From Novilysobacter antarcticus (GTDB lineage: Bacteria; Pseudomonadota; Gammaproteobacteria; Xanthomonadales; Xanthomonadaceae), in assembly GCF_019802285.1 (NCBI RefSeq), contig NZ_JAIEUJ010000002.1, forward strand, positions 894,601 to 958,600: a stretch of DNA of 64,000 nucleotides. The letters are read 5' to 3'. This document shows, piece after piece, positions 9,682-20,102 of the stretch. The notes beneath the pieces were generated by a model that was not told where the DNA came from, did not search any database, and was given only the letters and a program-made list of their open reading frames with translations. A program made the translations under genes and the position numbers. Position 1 is the stretch's first letter. Each line of letters opens with the position of its first letter.

Positions 9682-10518
9682 TCAGGCCTCGAAGCCACCA
9701 GCGACGGCTTCGGTCACCGGCGCGTCCCCCACCATCTGGCGCCACGCAACATACACCGCGCCGCCCAGCACCGGCAGCAGGATCGCCATCAGCAGCAGCT
9801 GCGTGGCGAACATCGCGGCGTGGGCGCCGATGACGAACGCCAGCACTGCGCCCACCAGCTGCAACGCGAGGCTCAGCGCGATCATGCCGATCACCAACAG
9901 CACCAACATCACCAGAAACGCGCCCAGATTGCGCAGGCAGGCACGCAGACTCAGCTGCATCGCGGGGAAGGCCTTGCGCGGGGTGAAGATGACCTCGGGA
10001 ATCGCCACGAAGGTAAAAAATCCGGCCACGACGCCGATCACAACCGCCGCCACCATCCAGCTGAACAACGCGCCCAGCGGCAGTGACTCCACCAATGCCG
10101 GATCGGGATTGGTCTGCAGCTCGACCATCACCGCGGAAATGCGCTGCAGCTGCTCCGACCCCACCATCGCCACCAGCAGGATCACCAGCGCGACCATGGC
10201 AAGGAACTGCGGCAGCAACATGGCGAGCAGGCGCGGCGCCTTGCCATCGCGCACGCCCTGCAGCAGGTGGCGCGGGCTGGCCGGCAGGCCCCGGTCGACC
10301 TCGCGGGCGGCATAGACGATGCCGGCGAACAGGATCGGCCCGGCCACCGCCATCAGGGCGCTCAGCCACACCTGCCCGCCCAGCGAGCCCAGTGCCGACA
10401 GCCCCCCCCAGATCAGACCCAGTAGTCCCAGCGTCAAAGGCGCCTTGCGCAGCAATGCAATGCCACCCAGCAACCACTCGGCCCCGGCGCCCATGGGCAC
10501 CTTGCGAATCTCGTTCAT
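9682..10518 (-). CDS. BPSS1780-family membrane protein
   Basis: This is a 278-residue polytopic protein. The N-terminus MNEIRKVPMGAGAEWLLGGI and the following KAPLTLGLLGLIWG segment look like the BPSS1780 family of uncharacterised proteobacterial membrane proteins. EVIFTPRKAFPAMQLSLRAC in the second half is another family-like block. I choose ATG 10518 because GGGAG lies 9 bases before it. The ATG at 10527 touches that same ribosome binding site and is too close. Function unknown. Confidence 0.72.
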   Translation of the reverse strand: MNEIRKVPMGAGAEWLLGGIALLRKAPLTLGLLGLIWGGLSALGSLGGQVWLSALMAVAGPILFAGIVYAAREVDRGLPASPRHLLQGVRDGKAPRLLAMLLPQFLAMVALVILLVAMVGSEQLQRISAVMVELQTNPDPALVESLPLGALFSWMVAAVVIGVVAGFFTFVAIPEVIFTPRKAFPAMQLSLRACLRNLGAFLVMLVLLVIGMIALSLALQLVGAVLAFVIGAHAAMFATQLLLMAILLPVLGGAVYVAWRQMVGDAPVTEAVAGGFEA

Positions 10519-10624
10519 CCCGCTCATCTCCCTGAAACCACTGATCCCGTGGGCCGCAATCGCGGCGCCCCTGCCCGCTCAATTGCGCGCCTTCCCCGCC
10601 CCGGAGGCGCCGGTCGCGTCCCGG

Positions 10625-11356
10625 TCAACCGCTCACACGCGCCAGTCCAGTGGCATGGTGCACGAACCGGCGCATGACCCGGCGCCCTTCCGGCGTTGCG
10701 GCGACATTGGCCAGCATCGCCGCAGGATCCAACCCCTCGCGCTGCAACGCAACCTTGCGCGCCTGGATGTAGCCGCGCATGTGGGTGGCGCTGAATTCCG
10801 GATGGAACTGCACGCCCCAGGCATTGTCGCCCCAGCGGAACGCCTGGATCGGTTCCAACGCGGAGCGCGCCAGTACGACCGCTCCATCGGGCACCTTCAG
10901 CACGCTCTGCTGATGGGTCAGCTGCACGGAAAAACGCTCGGGCATTGGCGCGAGGAGGACGTCATCGGACGCTGTCGGCAGCAGCTCGATCTCGAAGGTG
11001 CCCATTTCCCGGCCGGATGGGTTTTCGCCCACCTCGCCACCCAACGCGTGGGCCAGCAACTGGTGCCCGTAGCAGATACCGAAGATCGGGAAACCGGCAC
11101 GCGCGGCGTCGCCCAGCCAGGCTGCGGTGGCTTCGCTCCAGTCACGGCGTTCGGTGACCATGGCGCCGGAGCCGGTCACGATCACGCCGGCGAAGCCCGC
11201 GGTGGACGGCAGGCTCTCACCGGCCTCCACGTTGACCGATACCACGCGCTCACGCGGCAGCCCGCTGGCAACGCGGATCCAGTGCGGGAAAGCGCCATGG
11301 CGGCGCATCGATGCGACCGGCTGGCCGGTTTCGACGATCAGGAAGGGAGCAGTCAA
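10625..11356 (-). CDS. class I glutamine amidotransferase
   Basis: The 243-residue protein is a stand-alone class I amidotransferase domain. The nucleophile is Cys95 in GICYGHQLL, and the other triad members are His185 and Glu187 in GVQFHPEFS. Such proteins release ammonia from glutamine or act as gamma-glutamyl hydrolases. The stand-alone type is often labelled GMP synthase-like, although no synthetase domain is present here. The acceptor cannot be told from sequence. The gene is divergent from glyQ across 104 bp. Confidence 0.85.
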   Translation of the reverse strand: MTAPFLIVETGQPVASMRRHGAFPHWIRVASGLPRERVVSVNVEAGESLPSTAGFAGVIVTGSGAMVTERRDWSEATAAWLGDAARAGFPIFGICYGHQLLAHALGGEVGENPSGREMGTFEIELLPTASDDVLLAPMPERFSVQLTHQQSVLKVPDGAVVLARSALEPIQAFRWGDNAWGVQFHPEFSATHMRGYIQARKVALQREGLDPAAMLANVAATPEGRRVMRRFVHHATGLARVSG

Positions 11357-11397
11357 CGGCAGGGTTCCAGTCAGGCGCGGCGAGCCGCGCGGCAGTA

Positions 11398-11420
11398 AAA
11401 AAGCGGCCCCCTCAGGGCCG
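11398..11420 (-). terminator. hairpin plus T-run readable on the minus strand
   Basis: CGGCCC (11404-11409) and GGGCCG (11415-11420) form a 6-bp stem with a 5-base loop. Read on the minus strand, the stem is followed by a short run of T (11398-11402). It sits upstream of the amidotransferase start and just before the TATACT -10-like hexamer (11425-11430) that may serve glyQ. It could stop antisense transcripts or attenuate the amidotransferase gene. Confidence 0.4.
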
Positions 11421-11460
11421 GACGTATACTACCGTGCTTTGTTCCCACGGCCTTTCCAGC

Positions 11461-12411
11461 ATGTCGCAGACCGATCCCGGCACCCCGGCTCCGCCGACCT
11501 TCCAGCAGCTGATCCAGCGACTCAACGCGTTCTGGGCCAACCAGGGTTGCGTGCTGATCCAGCCGCTGGACCTAGAAGTCGGCGCCGGCACCTTCCACCC
11601 GGCGACCTTCCTGCGTGCGATCGGTCCGGAACCGTGGAACGCCGCCTACGTCCAGCCTTGCCGCCGTCCGACCGATGGCCGCTACGGCGACAATCCCAAC
11701 CGCCTGCAGCGCTACTACCAGTACCAGGTGGCGATGAAGCCCAGCCCGGACAACATCGTCGAGCTGTATTTCGACTCGCTCAAGGCGCTCGGTGTGGATC
11801 CGCTGGTGCACGATCTGCGCCTGGTCGAGGACAACTGGGAATCGCCGACCCTCGGCGCCTGGGGCCTGGGCTGGGAAGTCTGGCTGAACGGCATGGAGGT
11901 GACCCAGTTCACCTACTTCCAGCAGGCGGGCGGGATGGAATGCCGGCCGGTGCTGGGCGAGATCACCTACGGTCTGGAGCGCCTGTGCATGTACCTGCAG
12001 GGCGTGGACAACGTATTCGACCTGGTCTGGACCTACGGTCCGGACGGCCACCCGGTGACCTACCGCGACGTGTACCACCAGAACGAGGTCGAGCAGAGCA
12101 CCTACAACTTCGAGCACGCCAACGTGGAGGTGCTGCTGCGCCGGTTCGACGAGTGCGAGGCCGAGGCGCTGGCGATGGTCGAACTCAACCTGCCGCTGCC
12201 GGCCTATGAGCAGGTCATGAAGGCCAGCCATTGCTTCAACCTGCTGGACGCGCGCCGCGCGATTTCGGTAACCGAGCGCCAGCGCTACATCCTGCGCGTG
12301 CGCAAGATCTCCCACGCCGTTGCCGAGGCGTATTTCGCCCAGCGTGAAGCGCTCGGCTTTCCCGGGTTGCGCGCTGCCCCGGCTGCGGCAACTCCGGCGG
12401 AGACACTGTGA
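11461..12411 (+). CDS. glyQ: glycine--tRNA ligase alpha subunit
   Basis: GlyQ is the catalytic subunit of the bacterial alpha2beta2 glycyl-tRNA synthetase. The 316-residue protein carries class II motifs: the [19 protein letters not shown] region, [20 protein letters not shown], and [19 protein letters not shown], which follows the motif FTYFQQ. Length fits the family (about 300). ATG 11461 precedes the conserved [18 protein letters not shown] start, so the longer upstream frame is not used. Its TGA overlaps the ATG of glyS by one base. Confidence 0.97.
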   Translation: MSQTDPGTPAPPTFQQLIQRLNAFWANQGCVLIQPLDLEVGAGTFHPATFLRAIGPEPWNAAYVQPCRRPTDGRYGDNPNRLQRYYQYQVAMKPSPDNIVELYFDSLKALGVDPLVHDLRLVEDNWESPTLGAWGLGWEVWLNGMEVTQFTYFQQAGGMECRPVLGEITYGLERLCMYLQGVDNVFDLVWTYGPDGHPVTYRDVYHQNEVEQSTYNFEHANVEVLLRRFDECEAEALAMVELNLPLPAYEQVMKASHCFNLLDARRAISVTERQRYILRVRKISHAVAEAYFAQREALGFPGLRAAPAAATPAETL

Positions 12412-14501
12412 TGACTGCTTCAGACCACACCTCAATGCAACCACTGTTGATTGAACTGGGTACCGAAGAACTGCCGGTCAAGGCGCTGCCGGGCCTGGCT
12501 CGGGCCTTCTTCGACGGCATGATTGACGGCCTCGCCAAACGCGGGATCGCCTTCGAGCGCGACGGGGCCAAACCGCTGTACACGCCGCGTCGCCTGGCGG
12601 TACTGCTGCCCGGCGTGGCCAGCGAGCAGCCCGAGCAGTCCGCCGAGGTGCTCGGCCCGTATCTCAACATCGCGCTGGACGCCGACGGCCAGCCCACCCG
12701 CGCGCTGCAGGGCTTTGCCGCCAAGGCCGGCGTGGAATGGACCGCGCTGGACAAGACCAGCGACAACAAGGGCGAGCGCTTCGTCCACCGTTCGGTGAAG
12801 CCGGGTGCGCGCACCGCGGATCTGCTGGGCGACATCGTGGGCGAGGCGTTGGCCGCGATGCCGATCCCCAAGTCGATGCGCTGGGGCAACCACGACTACA
12901 GCTTCGCCCGCCCGGTGCATTGGCTGGTTGCCCTGCTGGGAAGCGACGTGGTGGAGATGACTCTGCTGGGCGTGCGCAGTGACCGCATGAGCCGCGGCCA
13001 CCGTTTCATGCACGACAAACCGGTGTGGTTCACCGCGCCGGAGGATTACGTGGAGTCGCTGCGTGCGGCGAAGGTGCTGGTGGACCCCGACGAGCGCCGC
13101 GAGCGGATCGTGCAGCAGGTCCGGGCGGCGGCCTCTGCCTGCGGTGGTGAGGCGCGGATCGATCCGGGCATCCTGGAAGAGGTCAACGGCCTGGTCGAAT
13201 GGCCCAGTGCGGTGACCTGCGGGTTTGAAACCGAATTCCTCGCGATCCCGGCCGAGGCCCTGATCGCGACCATGGAAACCAACCAGAAATTCTTCCCGGT
13301 GCTGGGCGCGGACGGCAAGCTGAGCGAGCACTTCGTCGGCATCGCCAACATCGAGAGCACCGACGTGGAACAGGTGCGCCAAGGCTACGAGCGGGTCATC
13401 CGGCCACGCTTCAGCGACGCCAAGTTCTTCTTCGTGGAGGACATGAAGCAGGGCCTGGCCTCGATGGTCGCCGGACTGGCCCACGTCACCTATCAGGGCA
13501 AGCTGGGCAGCGTCGCCGACAAGGTGGCACGCGTCGCCGCGCTGGCCGAGTCGATTGCCGGCCAGATCGGCGCGGATCCGGCCCAGGCCCGCCGCGCCGC
13601 CGAGTTGTCCAAGGCCGACCTGCAGTCACGTCTGGTGGGCGAGTTCCCCGAGCTGCAGGGCATCGCGGGACGGTACTACGCGGCGGTCGAGAACGAGCCG
13701 GTGGAGATCGCGAACGCCATCGACGAGGCCTACCTGCCACGGGTGTCGGGCGACGCCATAGCTCCATCCCCGCTGGGTCAGGTGCTGGCGATCGCCGAGC
13801 GGCTGGACACCCTTGCCGGCGGCTTCGCCGCGGGCCTGAAGCCGACCGGCAACAAGGATCCGTTCGCGCTGCGCCGCAACGCGCTGGGGCTGGCGCGGAC
13901 GCTGCTGGAAGGCGGCCACGAGCTGCTGCTGCACGACCTGGTCGAGCGCGCGCTGGCGGCGCAACCGGTCCAGCACCCCGACATCAGTGCCTTCGATATC
14001 ACCGCCTTCGTGTACGACCGCCTGCGCGGTTATTACGCCGACCGCGGCGTGTCGCCGCAGCAGTTCGAGGCGGTCAGTCACGTCGCCCACGACTCGCTGC
14101 CCGACTTCGGCCGCCGCCTCGCCGCGATCGGCGAGTTCGCCACCCTTCCCGAGGCAGCCGCGCTGGCCGCGGCCAACAAGCGCAGCCGCAACATCCTGCG
14201 CAAGGCCGAAGGTGCCGTGGCCGACACCATCGATGCCGCGTTGTTCGCCGAACCGGCCGAACGCGAACTGGCCGAGGCCATCGATGCCGCCATCGCCGAC
14301 ACCGACCCGTTGCTGGACGCGGGCGATTACGTCGCCGTGCTCGGCCGTCTGGCCCGGCTGCGGCCGCAGGTGGATGCGTTCTTCGAGCAGGTAATGGTCA
14401 ACGCGGATGACGCGGCGGTGCGCAGCAACCGCCTCGCCCTGCTGCGCCGCCTCAGCGATCGCCTCGGCAGCGTGGCCGCCATCGAGCACCTGTCGGTCTG
14501 A
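12411..14501 (+). CDS. glyS: glycine--tRNA ligase beta subunit
   Basis: GlyS (about 696 residues) binds tRNA-Gly and completes the glycyl-tRNA synthetase. It begins with [24 protein letters not shown] sequence and includes [28 protein letters not shown] and [14 protein letters not shown], all family hallmarks. Starts at GTG 12408, ATG 12411 and ATG 12435 are all in frame. ATG 12411 overlaps the glyQ stop by one base and is the natural coupled start. A long hairpin follows at 14531-14566. Confidence 0.97.
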   Translation: MTASDHTSMQPLLIELGTEELPVKALPGLARAFFDGMIDGLAKRGIAFERDGAKPLYTPRRLAVLLPGVASEQPEQSAEVLGPYLNIALDADGQPTRALQGFAAKAGVEWTALDKTSDNKGERFVHRSVKPGARTADLLGDIVGEALAAMPIPKSMRWGNHDYSFARPVHWLVALLGSDVVEMTLLGVRSDRMSRGHRFMHDKPVWFTAPEDYVESLRAAKVLVDPDERRERIVQQVRAAASACGGEARIDPGILEEVNGLVEWPSAVTCGFETEFLAIPAEALIATMETNQKFFPVLGADGKLSEHFVGIANIESTDVEQVRQGYERVIRPRFSDAKFFFVEDMKQGLASMVAGLAHVTYQGKLGSVADKVARVAALAESIAGQIGADPAQARRAAELSKADLQSRLVGEFPELQGIAGRYYAAVENEPVEIANAIDEAYLPRVSGDAIAPSPLGQVLAIAERLDTLAGGFAAGLKPTGNKDPFALRRNALGLARTLLEGGHELLLHDLVERALAAQPVQHPDISAFDITAFVYDRLRGYYADRGVSPQQFEAVSHVAHDSLPDFGRRLAAIGEFATLPEAAALAAANKRSRNILRKAEGAVADTIDAALFAEPAERELAEAIDAAIADTDPLLDAGDYVAVLGRLARLRPQVDAFFEQVMVNADDAAVRSNRLALLRRLSDRLGSVAAIEHLSV

Positions 14502-14530
14502 TCCGTGGCCCGATGGGGATTCGGGTTTGC

Positions 14531-14566
14531 CTCCTTAGCCGGCGCCACTGGCTGCCGGCTAAGGAG
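14531..14566. terminator. 13-bp perfect inverted repeat between convergent glyS and oleC
   Basis: CTCCTTAGCCGGC (14531-14543) is exactly complementary to GCCGGCTAAGGAG (14554-14566) around a 10-base loop that can pair three more bases. It stands 30 bp after the glyS stop and 89 bp from the oleC stop, where a bidirectional terminator would be expected. There is no T-run, so termination may need Rho, or the hairpin may protect mRNA ends. Confidence 0.55.
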
Positions 14567-14654
14567 CGTCAATAGCAGACAGTGACGCGGCGCGCGGTGC
14601 TTGCGGAAGAGACCGGGTCAGCCGGCAAAGCGCGATAACGCGGAGCGATCCGCC

Positions 14655-16361
14655 CTAGCTTTGCCGGGCCGCCCACAGGGCCAGCTTCTCCCGCCCGATC
14701 TTGGCGTTGTGGCGGATATCGACGGGGAATCCCGGGTGCAGCGCAAACCGTTGGATCGCGGCCAGCGACGGACACGTGCGGGCCATCTCGCGCAGATCCC
14801 GCTCGATGGCGGGCCACTCGCGACGATGCACCCCCGGCGCCAGCTCGACGCACAACACCGGCTGCTGCGCCCCAAAAGTACCGACGCCGACCAGCGCCGT
14901 GCGCCGCACCCGCGGATGGGTGTTGAACACCGGCTCGACCTGTTCGGTGTAAAGCGGCCCTGCAGCCGTCTCCACGCGATGCGACTTGCGCCCGCAGAAC
15001 CACAACCGTCCCCGCGCGTCCAGATAGCCCAGATCGCCCATCCGGTGGACGACGCGCTCTTCGCTCGCCGTCGGCGCGCTCCCATTCGAGGTGGTCGAGC
15101 GGCTTGAAACAGCTATCTGCTCGCGGATCTTCGCCGACCGGGTCTGCGCGTCGCGGTTGAAGTAGCGGTCGGTCGCGGTCGGTCCGGCGACGGTGATCTC
15201 GCCGACCTGACCGTCCGCCACGCACAACGCGTCAGACCAATCGGCGATCGGCGCGTCGCTGATGGCGATGATGCGTACCACGTTCGGCGCGGTCGGCTCG
15301 CCGACACAGGTGCCCGCACCGGCTTCGGTCGCCTCGCGGGTGGCCTGCAGTTCGCGGCCCTCGATCATCGCCACCGGCAGGGATTCGGTTGCACCGTATG
15401 GCGTCCAGAAGCGCGCGTCGGCGGGCAGCAGGTCCCGCAGCGTAGCCACCACATCGGCCGGCACCGGCGCACCGGCCGACATCACCCGCTTCAGGCTCGG
15501 CAACGGCTCGCCGTAGCGCGCCAGCACCGCCATCAGCGCCGGGGATCCAAACAGCTGGTCGACGCCGAATCGATCGATCGCGTCGTGCAGTTTGCGCGGA
15601 TCGGCGTCGGCCGGCCGGGTCGGGTCCATGTCGGGGATGATCGAGGTCACTCCCAGCGCCGGATCAAACAGGGCGAACGGGGGGAACGTCGGCAGGTTCA
15701 CCCCGCCGGGCTCGATGCCGAACGCATCTCGCAGCATCTCGACCTGGGCGAGGAAATGGCGATGCCGGTACACCACGCCCTTGGGCACGCCGGTGGAGCC
15801 ACTGGTAAACAGGATCGCGGCAACATCATCGGCGTCTGTCGGGGCTGGCGCAGCCGCCTCGCCGGATGCGATTGCCCGGGCCCCGTCACCCTCGACCTGG
15901 GCCAGCGTCGCGTCGCTCAGCCACGGCCGGCGTGCGGTGGTGATCGCCAGCCGCGCAGACTTCGCCCAGCCCAGCAGGCGACGCGCGAGATGCGCCAGAC
16001 CGATGCCGATGAAGGCATCCGGCTGCGCCTCGTCCAGGCACTGGCGCAGCGCGCGCCGGTCAATGCCGGGATCGACCAGCACCGGCACGGCGCCAGCCTT
16101 GAACAGCGCAAACATCAGCAGGAAGAATTCCGGCGACGGCCGCACCATCACCACGACGCGACTGCCGCTGCCGGCCCCGCGCAGCGCCAGCCCGGCGGCG
16201 ATCGCATTGCTGCGCGCTTCAAGTTGCGCATAGGTCAAGCTGACGTCGTAGCTCGCCAGCCCATCGCGCCGGCGGGTGCCCGGGCAGCGCATCGCGACCC
16301 GGTCGGGATACTGCGCGGCCAGTCGCGGCAGGGCTGCGGCGATGTTGCTGGAATCAGTCAC
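14655..16361 (-). CDS. oleC: OleC-type beta-lactone synthetase (AMP-binding, olefin biosynthesis)
   Basis: OleC uses ATP to turn a 2-alkyl-3-hydroxyalkanoic acid into a beta-lactone, the third step of long-chain olefin synthesis. The 568-residue protein has the ANL-superfamily P-loop TSGSTGVPKG (186-195), PYGATES (321-327) and GDLGYLDARGRLWFCGRK (442-459). The C-terminal lysine motif HNAKIGREKLALWA follows. GRKSHRVET and PLYTEQVEPVFN look specifically OleC-like. A Ser/Thr-rich stretch at about 416-434 looks like an inserted linker. It is coupled to oleB, whose stop lies 8 bases inside this gene. The ATG at 16361 is the natural start. Confidence 0.88.
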   Translation of the reverse strand: MTDSSNIAAALPRLAAQYPDRVAMRCPGTRRRDGLASYDVSLTYAQLEARSNAIAAGLALRGAGSGSRVVVMVRPSPEFFLLMFALFKAGAVPVLVDPGIDRRALRQCLDEAQPDAFIGIGLAHLARRLLGWAKSARLAITTARRPWLSDATLAQVEGDGARAIASGEAAAPAPTDADDVAAILFTSGSTGVPKGVVYRHRHFLAQVEMLRDAFGIEPGGVNLPTFPPFALFDPALGVTSIIPDMDPTRPADADPRKLHDAIDRFGVDQLFGSPALMAVLARYGEPLPSLKRVMSAGAPVPADVVATLRDLLPADARFWTPYGATESLPVAMIEGRELQATREATEAGAGTCVGEPTAPNVVRIIAISDAPIADWSDALCVADGQVGEITVAGPTATDRYFNRDAQTRSAKIREQIAVSSRSTTSNGSAPTASEERVVHRMGDLGYLDARGRLWFCGRKSHRVETAAGPLYTEQVEPVFNTHPRVRRTALVGVGTFGAQQPVLCVELAPGVHRREWPAIERDLREMARTCPSLAAIQRFALHPGFPVDIRHNAKIGREKLALWAARQS

Positions 16362-17274
16362 GGGGCAGCGGATGGCTGTCGAGGAACGTGCGGATGGCCG
16401 GGACCAGAACTTCGTGTCGATCTTCCAGTACGTAATGACCGGCGTCCTCGAACGCGTGCACCTCGGCGCGCGGAAGCGCGTCGGTGAAACCCTTCAGGAA
16501 GTGGCGGTCGAACACGAAATCCCGCAGCCCCCAGCCCAGGAATACCGGGCGGTCGGCGAACTCCGGCAGACGCCGTCCGGCCTCGACCACCAGCGGCCAC
16601 GCGCGATCGCCTTCTGCCAGCGGGATGTCCTGCATGAAGCGCAGCGTGCTGATCGCGTTGTTCCAGCCGTTGTAGGGGGCGATGTAGCCGCGGCGCACGT
16701 CGGCCGGCAACGAGCGCGTGGTGCCCATCCAGGCCGCGCCGCGCGCGAAAAGGTTGAAGTGCCGGATCAGGAAGCCGCCAATCCTGGAATCCCGCCCGAA
16801 GCTCAAGCGCTTGGGCATCCGCTTGGCCGCCGGCAACGGGAACGCCGCGGTATTGAGCACCACCAATCGCTTGACCTGATCGGCGTGCCGCAGCGCCCAG
16901 CCAAACCCGATCATGCCGCCCCAGTCGTGCACCGCCAGCGTCACCGGGCCGGTGATGCGCAGATGACGCAACAGCGCGTCAACGTCGTCCACCCGCGACT
17001 GCAGGGTGTAGTCGTAGCGCGGCGAGGCGTCGCGGGCATCATCCGGCCGATCCGACAGGCCCATGCCAACGTGGTCGGGGACGATGCAGCGGTAGCGGTC
17101 GGACAGGCCGCGCACCAGATGCCGCCAGTAGAAACTCCACGAAGGGTTGCCGTGCAACATGACCACCACCTCGCCGTCGCGCGGACCTTCGTCGAGGAAA
17201 CTCATCCCGATACCCGGCCGGACCTCGAAGCGGGCGGGAGTGAACGGATAGTCGGGGAAGTCGCTTGCTGTCAT
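16354..17274 (-). CDS. oleB: OleB-type beta-lactone decarboxylase (alpha/beta hydrolase)
   Basis: OleB decarboxylates the beta-lactone made by OleC, giving the cis-olefin. The 306-residue enzyme is a haloalkane-dehalogenase-like alpha/beta hydrolase. It has the oxyanion loop HGNPSWSFYWRHL (41-53), the nucleophile Asp117 in AVHDWGG and the catalytic His280 in FEDAGHYVLED. An Asp nucleophile instead of Ser separates OleB and dehalogenases from esterases. The neighbouring oleC, overlapping by 8 bp, supports OleB. The start is ATG 17274 (MTASDFPDYPF). The long open frame upstream of it is antisense to argS. Confidence 0.87.
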   Translation of the reverse strand: MTASDFPDYPFTPARFEVRPGIGMSFLDEGPRDGEVVVMLHGNPSWSFYWRHLVRGLSDRYRCIVPDHVGMGLSDRPDDARDASPRYDYTLQSRVDDVDALLRHLRITGPVTLAVHDWGGMIGFGWALRHADQVKRLVVLNTAAFPLPAAKRMPKRLSFGRDSRIGGFLIRHFNLFARGAAWMGTTRSLPADVRRGYIAPYNGWNNAISTLRFMQDIPLAEGDRAWPLVVEAGRRLPEFADRPVFLGWGLRDFVFDRHFLKGFTDALPRAEVHAFEDAGHYVLEDRHEVLVPAIRTFLDSHPLPRD

Positions 17275-17505
17275 TGCCGGCTCTTGCAGGTCCCGCACGA
17301 CGACCCGAGGCCAGGCGGAGAGTGGGCCATTATCGGCTGCCGGGACCGCGAACGCACCGCAGCCATTGCAAACCACCGCATGGCGTGGCGCGGAGGAGCG
17401 AGTTAGAGCCCACCCTGGACGCCGCTTCAGGGCTTGCCAGACCGTCCGGACGCGCCGTTGCGAACCGGGTAAAATGCCCGGTTCCGCCGCATCCGCCGAG
17501 TTCCC

Positions 17506-19191
17506 GTGAAAGCCACCCTGCACGCCCTGATCGCGCAAGCCATCGACGCCCTCCGCGCCGCCGGCACCCTGCCCGCTGATCTGCCCACGCCCGATTTCGT
17601 CATCGAGCGCCCGAAGGCGCGCGTGCAGGGTGATTTCTCGACCAACGCCGCGATGTTGCTGGCCAAACCCGCGCGCTCCAATCCACGGGCGATCGCGCAG
17701 GCCCTGGTGGAAGCGCTTCCGTCGAACGCGGATATCGGCACGGTCGAGATCGCCGGTCCCGGCTTCATCAACTTCCACATCAACGAGGCCGCCTGGCGCC
17801 GCCAGCTGGGCGAGGTGTTTGCCCAGGGCGAGCGCTACGGACGCAACCGCAGCGGCGAGGGCCGGCGCGCCGGCGTGGAGTACGTCTCCGCCAATCCGAC
17901 CGGCCCGCTGCACGTCGGCCACGGCCGCGCGGCGGTGATCGGCGACTGCATCGCCCGGGTGCTGGACGCCAACGGCTGGGAAGTGGCGCGCGAGTACTAC
18001 TACAACGATGCCGGCGTGCAGATCGAAAACCTTGCGCTGTCGGTGCAGGCCCGCGCCCGCGGCATCGGCACCGATGACCCGGCGTGGCCCGAGAACGGCT
18101 ATCGCGGCGACTACATCGCCGACGTCGCCCAGGCCTATCTGGACGGCGCCAGCGTCGAGCTGGACGGCGAAGTGATCACCGGCGCGAAGGATGCCGACGA
18201 CCTCGATGCGATCCGCCGCTTCGCCGTCGCCTGGCTGCGCCGGGAGCAGAACAGCGATCTGGCCGCCTACGGGGTCGGCTTCGACGTGTACTTCCTGGAA
18301 AGCTCGCTGTATTCCGACGGCAAGGTCGAGGAAACGGTCGCCGCCCTCACCGCCAATGGCCACACCTACGAGGATGGCGGCGCGCTGTGGTTGCGGACCA
18401 CCGATTTTGGTGACGACAAGGACCGCGTGATGCGCAAGTCCGACGGCACCTACACCTACTTCGTGCCCGATGTCGCCTACCACCTGAGCAAATGGCAGCG
18501 CGGCTACGAGCGTGCGATCACCGAGCTGGGCGCTGACCACCACGGCTCGCTGGCCCGCGTCCGCGCCGGCCTGCAGGCATTGGATGCCGGCATTCCGCAG
18601 GGCTGGCCCGAGTACGTCCTGCACCAGATGGTGACGGTCATGCGCGGCGGCGAGGAAGTGAAGCTGTCCAAGCGCGCCGGCAGCTACCTGACCCTGCGCG
18701 AGCTGGTCGAGGAGGCCGGCCGCGATGCAACGCGCTGGTTCCTGGTCGCGCGCAAGCCCGACTCGCAGCTGACCTTCGACATCGACCTGGCCCGCAGCCA
18801 GTCGCTCGACAACCCGGTCTATTACGTCCAGGTCTCGCACGCACGGATGTGCGGGTTGATGCGCCAGCTCGACCAGCGTGGCCTGTCCTTCGACCGCGAC
18901 GCCGGCCTGCGACTGACCCTGGAAGACGACGCCGCGACGCACGAACTGGTGGTGACGTTGCTGCGCTACCCCGACGTGGTGGAGACGGCCGGCCGCGACC
19001 TGGAGCCGCATCAGGTGGCCGCCTACCTGCTGGAACTGGCGCAAGTCTTCCAGTCGTATTACAACGACCATCAGTTCCTGGTCGACGACGCCGACCAGCG
19101 CCATGCGCGACTGGTGCTGGCGATGGCAACCCGTCAGGTGCTGGCAAACGGTCTGGAATTACTGGGCGTAAGCGCCCCCGAGGTGATGTAA
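17506..19191 (+). CDS. argS: arginine--tRNA ligase
   Basis: ArgS is the class I arginyl-tRNA synthetase. The 561-residue protein contains [20 protein letters not shown] with the HIGH-type motif HVGH at 136-139. The KMSKS-region equivalent is EVKLSKRAG, and it ends with [17 protein letters not shown], as ArgS does. The start is GTG 17506, giving [13 protein letters not shown], the expected N-terminal domain. A TAAAAT -10-like hexamer lies at 17470-17475 without a clear -35. The stop is directly followed by the next start. Confidence 0.97.
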   Translation: MKATLHALIAQAIDALRAAGTLPADLPTPDFVIERPKARVQGDFSTNAAMLLAKPARSNPRAIAQALVEALPSNADIGTVEIAGPGFINFHINEAAWRRQLGEVFAQGERYGRNRSGEGRRAGVEYVSANPTGPLHVGHGRAAVIGDCIARVLDANGWEVAREYYYNDAGVQIENLALSVQARARGIGTDDPAWPENGYRGDYIADVAQAYLDGASVELDGEVITGAKDADDLDAIRRFAVAWLRREQNSDLAAYGVGFDVYFLESSLYSDGKVEETVAALTANGHTYEDGGALWLRTTDFGDDKDRVMRKSDGTYTYFVPDVAYHLSKWQRGYERAITELGADHHGSLARVRAGLQALDAGIPQGWPEYVLHQMVTVMRGGEEVKLSKRAGSYLTLRELVEEAGRDATRWFLVARKPDSQLTFDIDLARSQSLDNPVYYVQVSHARMCGLMRQLDQRGLSFDRDAGLRLTLEDDAATHELVVTLLRYPDVVETAGRDLEPHQVAAYLLELAQVFQSYYNDHQFLVDDADQRHARLVLAMATRQVLANGLELLGVSAPEVM

Positions 19192-20004
19192 GTGGCAGCA
19201 CGACGCGGTAAATCACAGGCGCGACGCAACCAGGGCAACAGCGGCATGCCCGGCTGGGCATGGATGATCCTGGGCATCCTGCTGACCATCGTGGCAATCC
19301 TGCTGCTGCCCAAGGTACTCAAGTCCGACGGTGACGGCTTCTTCCGCCCGCAGCCCAATCCCGATGCGCAACCCGCTCCGGTCGCGGTGGACGACAGCGT
19401 CGTCGGCGCCGGTGCCACCGACAAGCCAGCCGCCCCGGCCAGCGAAGGGCCGAAGTACGATTTCTATACCCTGCTCCCGGGCAAGGAAGTCGCGGTCAGT
19501 GATGCAGAGCTCGCCGCATCCGAACGCGCCGAAGAGCAGCGCGCAGAAGCTTTGCGCGCGGCGGCCGCGTTGCGCGGCGAGACCCCGGCGGCAGTGGTGG
19601 CCCGCAATCCAGACGCCGCCGACCCGGCCCTACCGAGTCCGGTGACCGAGGAGCCCGCGACCCCGGCGCCGACACGCACCACGCCACCGGCAACCACCGC
19701 CGCGACCGCACCTCCGGCGCCAGCGCCGGCCGCGACTGCTGCGGAAAGCAAGCCCGTCGCCGCCGCCGACGGCAGCCGTTACCTGCTGCAGGCCGGCGCC
19801 TTCCAGGCCTCCGGGCAGGCCGAAGAGCTGAAGGCGCAGCTGGCGATGATGGGCCTGAGCGCCCGCGTCGAACCGGCGCAGATCAACGGCAACACCGTCT
19901 ATCGCGTGCGGATGGGCCCGTACGGCAGCGCAGGTGACCTGGCCGATGCCAAGCGCAAGCTCGCCAGCAGCGGCGTCTCGGCGATGGCGATCAAGGCCCA
20001 GTAA
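19192..20004 (+). CDS. SPOR-domain cell-division-type membrane protein
   Basis: This 270-residue bitopic protein has a basic cytoplasmic N-terminus (to about residue 20) and one membrane helix (about 21-40, WAWMILGILLTIVAILLLP). A long Ala/Pro/Thr-rich periplasmic linker follows, then a C-terminal SPOR domain from about 195 (YLLQAGAFQASGQAEELKAQL to RVRMGPYGSAGDLADAKRKL). SPOR domains bind denuded septal peptidoglycan, so an FtsN-like or DedD-like role at the division site is likely. It starts with GTG immediately after the argS stop, with no gap, implying coupling. Position after argS matches the FtsN-like genes of many gammaproteobacteria. Confidence 0.82.
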   Translation: MAARRGKSQARRNQGNSGMPGWAWMILGILLTIVAILLLPKVLKSDGDGFFRPQPNPDAQPAPVAVDDSVVGAGATDKPAAPASEGPKYDFYTLLPGKEVAVSDAELAASERAEEQRAEALRAAAALRGETPAAVVARNPDAADPALPSPVTEEPATPAPTRTTPPATTAATAPPAPAPAATAAESKPVAAADGSRYLLQAGAFQASGQAEELKAQLAMMGLSARVEPAQINGNTVYRVRMGPYGSAGDLADAKRKLASSGVSAMAIKAQ

Positions 20005-20102
20005 GCCCGTCTACCACGTGGCAACGGCGCGCAGCCGCCGCGGCCCGTCCCGGCGACTGCGCGGCGTACGGACATGCGGTGCGCGCCCATATACGGAAAG
20101 CT

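Noticed and set aside
8669..10315. 548-codon plus-strand open frame opposite two membrane genes
   Set aside because: His/Gln/Arg-rich nonsense composition, antisense to hydrophobic proteins; no ribosome binding site.
17275..19104. Open frame continuing upstream of oleB
   Set aside because: It is antisense to argS and unrelated to the OleB fold, which starts at 17274.
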